The notes below the pieces were generated by a model that was given only the letters and a program-made list of their open reading frames with translations, was not told the DNA's origin and did not search any database. The position numbers were made by a program, and so were the translations under genes. Below are positions 1 through 6,903 of a stretch of 7,136 nucleotides of DNA, piece by piece (the first letter of the stretch is position 1; the number at the start of each line of letters is the position of its first letter). Location: contig CAJXHQ010000157.1 of NCBI GenBank assembly GCA_913054485.1, forward strand, positions 1-7,136, given 5' to 3'. Origin of the DNA: an uncultured Paracoccaceae bacterium. GTDB lineage: Bacteria; Pseudomonadota; Alphaproteobacteria; Rhodobacterales; Rhodobacteraceae.

Positions 1-1041
1 TTGATCGACCGTATCCGCGCCGGTTATTTCTCCACCCGGCTGGACACCGCGATGACCGTGACCTTCGGCGCGCTGGTGATCTGGATCGCTTGGGGGCTGA
101 TCGACTGGGGTGTGCTGAACGCGATCTGGTCCAAGGCCGACCGCGAGGCCTGCGGCCATGGCGGCGGCGCATGCTGGGCCGTGATCGACGCGCGCTGGCG
201 GCTGATCCTCTTCGGGCTTTACCCGTTCGAGGAACAGTGGCGGTCCGCCATTGCCTGTGCCGCGCTGATCGTCACCGGTGTGCTGTCCTGCCTGCCGGTC
301 TTCTGGTCCGCCCGCCGTATTGCGCCCCTGTGGCTGGCCGGTTTCACCGTCTTCTATGTGCTGATGCGCGGCGGCTATTTCGGCCTGCCGGTGATTTCGG
401 AGCAAAGCTGGGGCGGGCTGTCGCTGACCCTGTTCATCTTTGCCGCCGTGATCCTTCTGGGCATGCCGATGGCGATTGCCTTTGCGCTGCTGCGCCGCTC
501 AGACCTGCCCTGGATCGCCCGAACCATGGGCTTTGTGATCGACACCATCCGCTCGCTGCCCTTGCTGTCGATCATGTTCACCTTTGCCATCGTGCTGCCC
601 TTCGTGCTGCCCGGCTGGGCGGTGGGGGACAAGCTCTACCGCGTCATCGTCGGTTACGCGCTGTTCTTTGCCTGCTACCAGGCCGAGATCATCCGCGGCG
701 GCATGCAGGCGCTGCCCGCAGGCCAGGAGGAAGCCGCCAAAGCCCTCGGCATGAGCTACTGGAACCGGATCGGCTACATCGTGCTGCCGCAGGCCTTCCG
801 CAATGCGCTGCCGCCGACGATCAACCAGTTTGTGATCACCTTCAAAGAAACCTCGCTGGTGGTGATCATCGGCTTCTTCGAGGTGCTTGCCTCCGGCAAT
901 GCCGCCTATGGCACCGCCGACTGGAATATGGCCCATGTCGAAGTCTACTGCTTCGTGGCCCTGATCTTTTTCACCTTTGTTTTTGCGCTGTCCCGCTACG
1001 GCGCCTATCTGGAGCGCCGCCTCGCGGTCGCCGCGCGCTGA
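1..1041 (+). CDS. General L-amino-acid ABC transporter permease, AapM/BztC type (5' end uncertain)
   Basis: Inner-membrane permease subunit of a polar amino-acid ABC importer of the HisM/GltK superfamily. Residues 16-37 form a first membrane segment. A periplasmic stretch with Cys51 and Cys58 ([10 protein letters not shown]) and then [11 protein letters not shown] follows; this long N-terminal part is typical of AapM/BztC permeases and absent from short HisM/GlnP permeases. Further hydrophobic segments lie near 81-101, 108-127, 138-163, 175-205, 213-230 and 310-336. The EAA loop that docks the ATPase is at about 243-266 (EEAAKALG, then IVLPQAF). The reading frame is open to base 1. The TTG there could be a start, but AapM proteins are often somewhat longer, so the true start may lie before the window. 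The ATPase gene follows 11 bases after the stop. Partner permease (AapQ type) and binding protein (AapJ type) genes would be expected just upstream, outside the window. The family is clear; the exact substrate is not. Confidence 0.93.
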   Translation: MIDRIRAGYFSTRLDTAMTVTFGALVIWIAWGLIDWGVLNAIWSKADREACGHGGGACWAVIDARWRLILFGLYPFEEQWRSAIACAALIVTGVLSCLPVFWSARRIAPLWLAGFTVFYVLMRGGYFGLPVISEQSWGGLSLTLFIFAAVILLGMPMAIAFALLRRSDLPWIARTMGFVIDTIRSLPLLSIMFTFAIVLPFVLPGWAVGDKLYRVIVGYALFFACYQAEIIRGGMQALPAGQEEAAKALGMSYWNRIGYIVLPQAFRNALPPTINQFVITFKETSLVVIIGFFEVLASGNAAYGTADWNMAHVEVYCFVALIFFTFVFALSRYGAYLERRLAVAAR

Positions 1042-1046
1042 GGAGA
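1041..1046 (+). promoter_or_regulatory. Ribosome binding site of the amino-acid ABC ATPase gene
   Basis: AGGAGA begins on the last base of the permease stop codon and sits 6 bases before the ATG at 1053. It fixes that ATG as the start, although the same frame is open far upstream inside the permease gene. The position suggests translational coupling of permease and ATPase. Confidence 0.75.
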
Positions 1047-1052
1047 GACCCG

Positions 1053-1793
1053 ATGACAGGCACAGCTATCCGCATCACTGACATGGACAAATACTACGGT
1101 CCCTTCCATGCGCTGAAGAACATCAACCTGGAGGTCGCTTCGGGCGAACGGATCGTGGTTTGCGGGCCGTCAGGCTCCGGCAAGTCCACCCTGATCCGCT
1201 GCATCAACAAGCTGGAAGACTATCAGGCCGGATCTATCAATGTCTTTGGCACCGAACTGGACGACAACCTCGACAATATCGACGAGGTGCGCCGCGAGAC
1301 CGGCATGGTGTTCCAGCATTTCAACCTGTTCCCGCATCTGACCATTCTGGAAAACTGCACCCTGGCGCCGATGCTGGTGCGAAAGGAAAGCCGGGCAGAG
1401 GCGGAGAAGACCGCGATGGAATTCCTCACCAAGGTGCAGATCCCGGATCAGGCCGACAAATTCCCCGGCCAGCTGTCCGGCGGCCAGCAGCAGCGGGTGG
1501 CCATCGCCCGCGCGCTCTGCATGAAACCGCAGATCATGCTGTTCGACGAGCCGACCTCGGCGCTGGATCCGGAAATGATCTCGGAAGTGCTGGACGTGAT
1601 GGTCAGCCTGGCCAATGAAGGCATGACGATGATCTGCGTCACGCATGAAATGGGCTTTGCCCGCCAGGCCGCCGACCGCGTGATCTTCATGGCCGAGGGC
1701 GAGATCCTCGAAGAGGCGGAACCGGAACAGTTTTTTGACAACCCGCAGCATGAACGCACCAAGGCGTTCCTCGGGCAGATACTAGGACACTGA
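1053..1793 (+). CDS. Amino-acid ABC transporter ATP-binding protein, AapP/GltL/GlnQ type
   Basis: Cytoplasmic ATPase of 246 residues that powers the amino-acid importer whose permease is encoded just before it. All nucleotide-binding motifs are intact: Walker A GPSGSGKS at 38-45, Q-loop Gln88 in [14 protein letters not shown] signature LSGGQQQR at 141-148, Walker B IMLFDEP at 161-167 with catalytic Glu166, D-loop SALD after it, and switch His198 in VTHEMGFA. Length, the [11 protein letters not shown] stretch and the C-terminal [14 protein letters not shown] are typical of the polar amino-acid (PAAT) family. No extra C-terminal regulatory domain is present. The start at 1053 is supported by an AGGAGA site 6 bases upstream and by the usual N-terminus ([11 protein letters not shown]). 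It is read in the same direction as its neighbours and ends 4 bases before the aminotransferase gene. The substrate cannot be told from this subunit. Confidence 0.96.
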   Translation: MTGTAIRITDMDKYYGPFHALKNINLEVASGERIVVCGPSGSGKSTLIRCINKLEDYQAGSINVFGTELDDNLDNIDEVRRETGMVFQHFNLFPHLTILENCTLAPMLVRKESRAEAEKTAMEFLTKVQIPDQADKFPGQLSGGQQQRVAIARALCMKPQIMLFDEPTSALDPEMISEVLDVMVSLANEGMTMICVTHEMGFARQAADRVIFMAEGEILEEAEPEQFFDNPQHERTKAFLGQILGH

Positions 1794-1797
1794 GGCA

Positions 1798-2757
1798 ATG
1801 AGTACCGATATGACAGTCGCGAAGACCACCCATGACGCCGAAGCCGACGACCGTAACGAGCACATCAAGATCTACGTCGACGGCAAGATCGTCCCCAAGG
1901 ACGAAGCCGTGGTTTCGGTCTATGACAGCGGCTTCATGCTGGGGGACGGCATGTGGGAAGGCATGCGGCTCTACGATGGCCAATGGGCCTTTTTCGACGA
2001 ACATATGGACCGGCTGTTCAATTCGCTGAAGTCGGTGTCGATCGACCTGGACATAGGGCCGGAGGACATCCGCGACATCCTCAACCGCACCGCGGCAGCC
2101 AACGGCATGACCGGCGACGCCCATTGCCGTCTGATGATCACCCGCGGCCGCAAGGCCAAGCCGTTCCAGCACCCCAGCCTGTCGAAATGGGGCCCCACCG
2201 TGGTGGCCATCGTCGAACACTCTAAACCGGCCGAAAAGGTGCAGGACAAGGGCATCCGCCTTGCCACCGTGCCGCAGGTGCGCGGCCTGCCGATGGCGCA
2301 GGACGCCAAATACAACAGCCATTCCAAGCTGAATTGCGTGATCGCCTGCCTGCAGGCCGAACAGGCCGGCGCGGATGAGGCGCTGATGCTGGATCCGCAT
2401 GGTTTTGTGAACACCACCAACGCCTGCAATTTCTTCATCGTGCGCCGTGGCGAGGTTTGGACCTCGACCGGCGATTACTGCATGAACGGCGTTACCCGTC
2501 AGAAGGTGATCGATCTCTGCCGCGACAACGGCATTGTTGTGCGCGAGAAGAACTACTCGCTCTACGAGGCCTACGGCGCGGATGAGGCCTTCCTGACCGG
2601 CACCTTCGGGGCGCAGACCCCGGTGGCCGAAATCGACGGCAAGACAATCGGCAGCCAGGATGGTGCCGGGCCGGTGACCCTTCGGATACGCCAGCTCTAC
2701 AAGGATCTGGTTGCGCAGAACGTGGCCGCGCAGGCAGCATCCTCTTCAGTTGGCTGA
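1798..2757 (+). CDS. Class IV (fold-type IV, BCAT/D-amino-acid family) PLP aminotransferase
   Basis: A 319-residue PLP enzyme of the family that holds branched-chain and D-amino-acid transaminases and aminodeoxychorismate lyase. Visible marks are: N-terminal IYVDGKIVPKDEAVVSVYD with GFMLGDGMWEG (about 25-55); EHMDRL with Arg72, the usual PLP-phosphate ligand; a Lys171/Lys177 region (DAKYNSHSKLN), where Lys171 best fits BCAT spacing for the Schiff base; GADEALMLD at 191-199; NGVTR at 230-234; and ADEAFLTGT at 261-269. In the segment GFVNTTNACNFF (202-213) the Glu that normally contacts the pyridine nitrogen is replaced by Thr206. About 20 extra polar residues precede the conserved core, and a second ATG at 1810 is possible. 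An AGGA lies 10 bases before 1798. The gene follows the transporter ATPase by 4 bases, so it probably acts on the imported amino acid. Whether it makes or uses L-, D- or branched-chain amino acids cannot be decided from the sequence. Confidence 0.93.
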   Translation: MSTDMTVAKTTHDAEADDRNEHIKIYVDGKIVPKDEAVVSVYDSGFMLGDGMWEGMRLYDGQWAFFDEHMDRLFNSLKSVSIDLDIGPEDIRDILNRTAAANGMTGDAHCRLMITRGRKAKPFQHPSLSKWGPTVVAIVEHSKPAEKVQDKGIRLATVPQVRGLPMAQDAKYNSHSKLNCVIACLQAEQAGADEALMLDPHGFVNTTNACNFFIVRRGEVWTSTGDYCMNGVTRQKVIDLCRDNGIVVREKNYSLYEAYGADEAFLTGTFGAQTPVAEIDGKTIGSQDGAGPVTLRIRQLYKDLVAQNVAAQAASSSVG

Positions 2758-3036
2758 CTGGGGCAAAGATGCGGTGCCTCATTGAAGCCCGGGGCATCGC
2801 AATCCACAGGCCGCTGACAGGATGCACATGCGCCGCGCACCGTCCGGGAAAAGATTACCCGCGACGCATAGGGCCGTGGTTGGCACTGACTGGCAGCACT
2901 GCCGGGCGGGATTCTTCTGCCTGCGCCGGAAAGTCCGGCTCTTAACCTGCCGGGCCGCTTGCTGCATCAGAAGATGACCTCGGCCGCCGCGTTCAACGCG
3001 GGCTGAAACGCCATTATCCCAGCCAGTCTGTCCGGC
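2758..3036. other. Spacer between convergent operons, no intact gene
   Basis: No convincing coding region, RNA gene or promoter is visible here. Open frames on either strand are short or lack recognisable family motifs. From about 2885 onward some translated bits on the + strand (DWQH, GFFC, a later HYPS) could be very decayed GMC oxidoreductase sequence in several frames, leading into the clearer relic that starts near 3037, but this is weak. A perfect 6-base stem with a 3-base loop (2925-2939) is followed by TCTT and might act as a weak terminator for the + strand operon. Confidence 0.5.
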
Positions 3037-3380
3037 GCCAGACCCTTCGTCGGCGCCCCCCTGGCAGCGGATGCATCTCTGGTGCAGCAGACAGCTTTTG
3101 CTGGCCTCGCAGAGGCCAAGCTGAGACCAGGGGCCGGGGTGCAATCGGATGAAGCGCTGCGCCAGTCCAACCGGGGCAATGTCACCACAGGCTACCACCC
3201 GGCCTGCACCGGGCGTATCAGAACCGAACAGGACCCCGCGCGGTTCTGGATACGCAGTTGCGGGTCCGCGGCGTGGAGGCCTTGCGGGTGGCGGATGCCT
3301 CTGCCCTGCCGGACTTGGCTGACCGGCGCACGCACCAGGAATGGCCGGCGGGCGCTGACAAGAATCTCCTGTCACAGGCC
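3037..3380 (+). pseudogene. Decayed C-terminal part of a GMC oxidoreductase (choline-dehydrogenase-like)
   Basis: Remnant of an FAD-dependent GMC oxidoreductase, the family of choline dehydrogenase BetA. In the frame of base 3037 the translation gives QQTAFAGL, then LRPGAGVQSDEAL (about 3118-3156), then GYHPACTGRI (about 3190-3219), matching the family pattern PG..VQSD.AL ... YHP.GTCRMG. At about 3237-3243 the match changes frame and continues as AVLDTQLRVRGVEALRVADA and SALPDL up to about 3320, which is the hallmark GMC C-terminal segment. Restoring one G (GCGCGGTT to GCGGCGGTT) would rejoin the two halves as DPAAVLD. The usual GTCRMG reads CTGRIR, and the following SGNTN/H segment with the second catalytic residue is degraded (DRRTH). 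Stops and lost frame upstream show that the N-terminal FAD domain is gone. It lies convergent to betC and its 3' edge nearly touches the betC stop codon. The family call is well supported; the exact paralog is not. Confidence 0.72.
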
Positions 3381-3386
3381 GGGCGT

Positions 3387-4898
3387 TCACTCCCGGCCGG
3401 CTGGCGGCAAGTAATCGAAGGCCCACTCATTATAGCCCTGCTTGCCGCGGTACCAGGGCACGTCCTCCCCCGGGCGCTCACCGTGGTTCCAGCAGACCGG
3501 CTCGCCCTGAGCCGCAGCGTCGCGGATCAGGAGACGGCGCTGCTGGCTGGCCTTGATCACCGCCGTCAGGCCCGGCACGTCCCATTTGGCGGCAGCCTCC
3601 GCAGCGAAGCCAGCCAGCCGCTCAGCATGGGCCGGATCTTCCGCAAGGTTCACCCTCTCGTCCGGGTCCGAAACCATGTCGAACAGCAGATGACCGTCTG
3701 TTTCACAGGTGACAAACTTGTAGCGCCCGCGCCGGATCATGCAGATCGGGGCTTCGGCGGCCTCGGCCAGGTATTCGGCATAGATCGCGCGCTCCGGCTG
3801 CGGAGCTGACAGGATCCCAGTAAGGTCCGCACCCTCCAGCGGCAACGTCCGGTCCTGCCAGGGGCTCCCCTGTGCCAGCCCGTTGAAGGTCGGAAGCAGG
3901 TCAACCAGCGAGGCCAGGGTAGAGGCCCGCCCCGGTGCGATCCAGGGGGCGGTGACAAACAGCGGCACTTTCAGCGAAGGGTCATAGAAGTGCTTCTTGA
4001 ACCAAAGGCCGCGCTCGCCCAGGAAATCGCCGTGATCGGAAGTGAAGACAATGGCAGTGTTTTCCGCAAAGCCTGCATCCTTCAGCGCGTCCAGCACCAG
4101 CCCGATCAGCATGTCCGTATAGCTGAGCGACCCAAAATAAGCGCGGCGCGCGGTGCGCAGCTCCTCTTCGCTGAAGTCCGCATCCAGCATGCCGAAATCC
4201 TTCAGCAGGCGCACGGAATGGGGGTCATGCTCCGCCTCGCTGAGGGCAGGCACATGAGGCAGCGGGATATCCACGTCCTCGTAGAGGTCCCAGGACTCCT
4301 GCTTGCACAGGTAGGGCTCATGCGGGTGGGTGAAGGAGACCTGCATGAAGAAAGGCCGCGTGTCGTCCGAACGCGCCAGATCATAGAGATGGCGGACCGC
4401 CTTTTGCGAGACTTCCTCGTCATAGTCCATCTGCACGGTGCGCGCGGCCACCCCGGCAATGCGCACGGCGCGGGGATCATTAGTGTCGCGCTCACCCTCG
4501 TCGCCCCAGTGGGGCACCCAGGCGTAATCTGCGGGATAAAGATCCGCGGTTAGGCGCTTCTCAAAGCCGTGGAACTGGTCCGGTCCAATGAAGTGCATCT
4601 TGCCCGACAGGCTGGTCTGATAGCCAGCCCGGCGCAGGTGGTGCGCATAGGTGGGGATATCGGCGGCAAACTCAGCAGCGTTGTCATAGGCACCCGCGTC
4701 CGAGGCCAGCCGGCCGGTCGCCATGGAAAACCGTGACGGCGCGCATAAGGGAAAGTTGCAATAGGCGTTCTCAAACACCACGCCGTCCTGCGCCAGGCGG
4801 TCCAGCGCCGGGGTCTTGACGAAGCCGTTGCCATAGGCCGACAGCGCACTGGCAGCCAGCTGGTCCACCTGGATGAAAAGGATATTGGGGTTTTTCAC
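3387..4898 (-). CDS. betC: Choline sulfatase (choline-O-sulfate hydrolase)
   Basis: Type I sulfatase of 503 residues that hydrolyses choline-O-sulfate to choline and sulfate in the cytoplasm; no signal peptide is present. Cys52 in CAPSR is the residue converted to catalytic formylglycine. Metal-site residues are visible in VDQL (Asp12) and SDHGD (Asp288, His289). Other active-site parts are GKMHF at 99-103, HPHEPY at 191-196 and a Lys in WFKK at about 301. GKMHFIGPDQFHGFEKRLTA followed by DLYPADYAW, and later EAPICMIRRGRYKF, are characteristic of BetC rather than of other sulfatases. The final 55 residues begin like the choline-sulfatase C-terminal domain (QQRRLL) but end in a variant tail (YNEWAFDYLPP) instead of the usual RNHxDLDxLE. 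The start is GTG, with AGGAAGG 9 bases upstream inside the end of choW; the gap to choW is 4 bases. Last gene of the choline transport operon. Confidence 0.94.
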   Translation of the reverse strand: MKNPNILFIQVDQLAASALSAYGNGFVKTPALDRLAQDGVVFENAYCNFPLCAPSRFSMATGRLASDAGAYDNAAEFAADIPTYAHHLRRAGYQTSLSGKMHFIGPDQFHGFEKRLTADLYPADYAWVPHWGDEGERDTNDPRAVRIAGVAARTVQMDYDEEVSQKAVRHLYDLARSDDTRPFFMQVSFTHPHEPYLCKQESWDLYEDVDIPLPHVPALSEAEHDPHSVRLLKDFGMLDADFSEEELRTARRAYFGSLSYTDMLIGLVLDALKDAGFAENTAIVFTSDHGDFLGERGLWFKKHFYDPSLKVPLFVTAPWIAPGRASTLASLVDLLPTFNGLAQGSPWQDRTLPLEGADLTGILSAPQPERAIYAEYLAEAAEAPICMIRRGRYKFVTCETDGHLLFDMVSDPDERVNLAEDPAHAERLAGFAAEAAAKWDVPGLTAVIKASQQRRLLIRDAAAQGEPVCWNHGERPGEDVPWYRGKQGYNEWAFDYLPPAGRE

Positions 4899-4902
4899 GT
4901 GG

Positions 4903-5820
4903 TCACGCCTTCCTGCCGAGACTGCGGATCAGCCCGATGGGGCCAGTCTCGTGCCATTTCTTGTGGCCGCGATCACGGGCCGAGATACCCATCGCCTGCG
5001 ACGTACGGTCGATCACGATAGCCAGGAACACGATGCCCAATCCCCCGACAGTTGCAAGCCCCATGTCCAGCCTCCCGATGCCGCGCAGCACCATCTGCCC
5101 CAGCCCGGTGACGGAGATCATCGAAGAGACAACCACCATCGACAGCGCCATCATGATGGTCTGGTTGACGCCGGCCATGATCGTCGGCATCGCCAGCGGC
5201 AGCTCCACCTTATAGAGCGTCTGGCGGTCATTGGCCCCGAAGGCCCGTGCCGCCTCGACCATGTCCGGGCGGACCTGGCGGATACCAAGGTTGGTCAGGC
5301 GCACCACCGGAGGCAGGGCGTAGATGAAGGTCACGATCACGCCTGATACATTGCCGATGGAGAACAGCATCACGATGGGCACCAGGTAGACGAAAGAAGG
5401 GATTGTCTGCATCAGGTCCAGCAAGGGCTGGAGAAAATACCAGAAACGGTCGCGTTTCGCGGCAACCACCCCCAGCGGGATGCCGATAGCCGAGCAGAAG
5501 ACCACACAGGTCAGCACGATGGACAGCGTGGTCATGCTCTCCTCCCAAGCGCCCATCAGGCCGATGGACCCCAGGCAGGCCGCCGCGATCAGCCCCAGCT
5601 TGCGCCCGCCCGCCTGCCAGGCGACCAGCGAGATGATGGCCAGCATCAGAAGGTCCGGCGCGCCGGTCAGCCCGTCTTCCAGCCCGGTCAGCACGATGTC
5701 GAAAGGCACCTTGATGGCCTGGAAGATGAAGCGGAAGTTGTTCACCACCCATTGCAGGAACTGCTCCACCCATGGTCCGATCGGCACCCATTCGGTGTCA
5801 AAAATATCCCAAAGATCCAT
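4903..5820 (-). CDS. choW: Choline ABC transporter permease, ChoW/ProW family
   Basis: Inner-membrane permease of 305 residues for choline-type quaternary amines, of the glycine betaine/proline (ProW/OpuAB) class. A short N-terminal amphipathic stretch precedes hydrophobic segments at about 57-70, 76-92, 97-121, 144-170, 221-241 and 255-271. The ATPase-docking EAA loop is at 188-212 (EAARAFGANDRQTLYKVELP, then LAMP). IPSFVYLVP at 140-148 and ISVTGLGQMVLRGI at about 235-248 are conserved in this family. The C-terminus is a basic cytoplasmic tail. It starts at an ATG 4 bases after the choV stop and ends 4 bases before the betC GTG, so the three genes form one transcription unit. Because the operon also holds choX and betC, choline (or choline-O-sulfate) is a more likely substrate than glycine betaine; that is inference from context. 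Confidence 0.92.
   Translation of the reverse strand: MDLWDIFDTEWVPIGPWVEQFLQWVVNNFRFIFQAIKVPFDIVLTGLEDGLTGAPDLLMLAIISLVAWQAGGRKLGLIAAACLGSIGLMGAWEESMTTLSIVLTCVVFCSAIGIPLGVVAAKRDRFWYFLQPLLDLMQTIPSFVYLVPIVMLFSIGNVSGVIVTFIYALPPVVRLTNLGIRQVRPDMVEAARAFGANDRQTLYKVELPLAMPTIMAGVNQTIMMALSMVVVSSMISVTGLGQMVLRGIGRLDMGLATVGGLGIVFLAIVIDRTSQAMGISARDRGHKKWHETGPIGLIRSLGRKA
4908..4914 (-). promoter_or_regulatory. Ribosome binding site supporting the GTG start of betC
   Basis: Read on the - strand this is AGGAAGG, 9 bases before the GTG at 4898. It lies inside the last codons of choW, so translation of betC is probably coupled to choW. It favours the GTG over any internal ATG because the protein then begins right at the conserved NILFIQVDQL strand. 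Confidence 0.7.
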
Positions 5821-5824
5821 AGCG

Positions 5825-6841
5825 TTACCCCCGAAGCGCGGTCAGCGCGGATTTGATGGTGATGAGGCCGGCAGGCTTTCCTTCCGGGCAGGTCACGGTA
5901 AGCGGCTCCTGATCCTCCATGAACTGGTCGATGATCGCAGCCAGGTCCGCGCCCACACGGATTGTTTTTGCGGTGGGACCGCGGCCGTTGAGCGGCTCCA
6001 TAATGGTCTCTGCATGCACCAGACCCGCGCGGCTGATGCCTTTGACGAATTCAGCGACGTAATCGTCCTTGGGATTGGTGACGATCTCTTCGGGCGTGCC
6101 GGTCTGCACGATCTCGCCATCGTTCATGATGGCGATGTGATCGCCCATGCGGATCGCCTCATCCAGGTCGTGAGTGATGAAGAGCGTGGTCTTGCGGACG
6201 GTCTTGGACAGCTCCAGGAACTGATCCTGCAACTGGCGGCGGATCAGCGGGTCCAGCGCTGAAAACGGCTCGTCCATCAGAAGGATCTCCGGGTCGGCCG
6301 CCAGTGCGCGGGCAAGTCCCACCCGCTGCTGCATGCCGCCGGACAGCTGGTCGGGGTAGTGGTCGATCCAGCCCTTCAGGTCCATCGCTTCAAGTGCGCG
6401 CTGCGCAGCGTCGCGGCGGGCGTCCGGCCCCATGCCGCGCACTTCCAGCCCGAAGCCGACGTTTTCGCCCAGGGTCCGGTGCGGCCAGAGCGCCATGTGC
6501 TGAAACACCATGCCGATCGTCTCGGCCCGCAGGCGGCGCAGGTCTGCTGCGCCCATGGTGTCGACGCGTTCCCCGGCGACGTGAATCTCCCCCGAGGTCG
6601 GCTCGATCAGCCGGTTCACATGGCGCAGAAGGGTGGATTTCCCCGACCCCGACAGCCCCATAATGCAGAAGATCTCCCCCTTCTGAACCGAGAAGCTGGC
6701 GTTCCTCACACCCAGCACGCAGTCGAATTGATCGCGCACCTCTTCCTTGGAGAGACCGTCTTTCAGAACCGCCTCCATCGCCTGTTTCGATTTGGGGCCG
6801 TAGATCTTCCACAGATCCCGGCATTCGATCTGAGCCGTCAT
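5825..6841 (-). CDS. choV: Choline ABC transporter ATP-binding protein, ChoV/ProV family
   Basis: Cytoplasmic ATPase of 338 residues driving the ChoXW importer. Motifs are intact: Walker A GLSGSGKST at 62-70, Q-loop Gln114 in MVFQHMALWPH, signature LSGGMQQRV at 166-174, Walker B ILLMDEP at 186-192 with Glu191, and switch His224 in ITHDLDEA. The N-terminal insertion KSKQAMEAVLKDGLSKEEV (about 17-35) before the Walker A is typical of the ProV/OpuAA quaternary-amine class. After the ATPase core (DDYVAEFVKGISRA, about 256-269) there is room for only one CBS-like unit of about 65 residues (TIRVGADLAAIIDQF to GLITIKSALTAL), where E. coli ProV, which is longer, carries two. The ATG at 6841 has GGAAAG 6 bases upstream. 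It follows choX after a spacer of about 60 bases with a strong hairpin and is followed 4 bases later by choW. Confidence 0.94.
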   Translation of the reverse strand: MTAQIECRDLWKIYGPKSKQAMEAVLKDGLSKEEVRDQFDCVLGVRNASFSVQKGEIFCIMGLSGSGKSTLLRHVNRLIEPTSGEIHVAGERVDTMGAADLRRLRAETIGMVFQHMALWPHRTLGENVGFGLEVRGMGPDARRDAAQRALEAMDLKGWIDHYPDQLSGGMQQRVGLARALAADPEILLMDEPFSALDPLIRRQLQDQFLELSKTVRKTTLFITHDLDEAIRMGDHIAIMNDGEIVQTGTPEEIVTNPKDDYVAEFVKGISRAGLVHAETIMEPLNGRGPTAKTIRVGADLAAIIDQFMEDQEPLTVTCPEGKPAGLITIKSALTALRG

Positions 6842-6847
6842 AGCAGT

Positions 6848-6853
6848 CTTTCC
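6848..6853 (-). promoter_or_regulatory. Ribosome binding site of choV
   Basis: GGAAAG on the - strand, 6 bases before the ATG at 6841 and just downstream of the choX-choV hairpin and its T run. It supports the chosen choV start. Confidence 0.6.
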
Positions 6854-6859
6854 GAATAG

Positions 6860-6888
6860 AAAAACGGGCGCGGGGGGCCCCCGCGCCC
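6860..6888 (-). terminator. Hairpin plus T run between choX and choV (rho-independent terminator or attenuator)
   Basis: Bases 6866-6874 pair perfectly with 6880-6888, a 9-base stem made only of G and C with a 5-base loop (GGCCC on the - strand). On the - strand it is followed by one G and then five T (6864-6860), the layout of an intrinsic terminator. It lies 15 bases after the choX stop and 18 bases before choV. Since choV, choW and betC have no other visible promoter in the 62-base gap, partial termination or 3'-end protection of choX mRNA is likely, giving more binding protein than membrane components. The direction is clear because only the - strand side carries the T run. Confidence 0.8.
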
Positions 6889-6903
6889 AGTCAGGGGAGA
6901 GGA

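Noticed and set aside
499..936. 145-residue - strand open frame inside the permease gene
   Set aside because: Rich in His, Gly and Asp, as expected of an antisense frame over a membrane protein gene in GC-rich DNA; no domain.
2925..2943. Hairpin GCCGGA-AAG-TCCGGC followed by TCTT as terminator of the + strand operon
   Set aside because: It is about 170 bases after the aminotransferase stop, has a short stem and only a poor T stretch; mentioned in the spacer entry but not called.
2758..3386. Possible insertion sequence, CRISPR array or tRNA in the spacer
   Set aside because: I found no terminal inverted repeats, regularly spaced repeats or cloverleaf-like sequence; the spacer is better explained by the oxidoreductase relic.
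3377..3398. Perfect 7-base inverted repeat (GGCCGGG/CCCGGCC) around the betC stop codon as a terminator
   Set aside because: No T run follows on either strand, so an intrinsic terminator is not supported; GC-rich repeats of this size occur by chance.
2779..3426. 215-residue - strand open frame across the spacer
   Set aside because: It has no recognisable motif and is Arg/Pro/Ser rich as random GC-rich frames are. The opposite strand of the same stretch carries GMC oxidoreductase motifs, which explains the sequence better.
3258..3809. 183-residue + strand open frame running from the spacer into betC
   Set aside because: Its first 30 or so residues are the GMC relic tail; the rest is antisense to betC. 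It is not a gene of its own.
3990..4553. 187-residue + strand open frame inside betC
   Set aside because: Antisense shadow of the sulfatase coding frame; no motif and no convincing ribosome binding site.
5480..6262. 260-residue open frame on the + strand antisense to choW and choV
   Set aside because: It overlaps two genes with complete family motifs on the other strand, shows no recognisable domain, and long antisense frames are common in GC-rich DNA.
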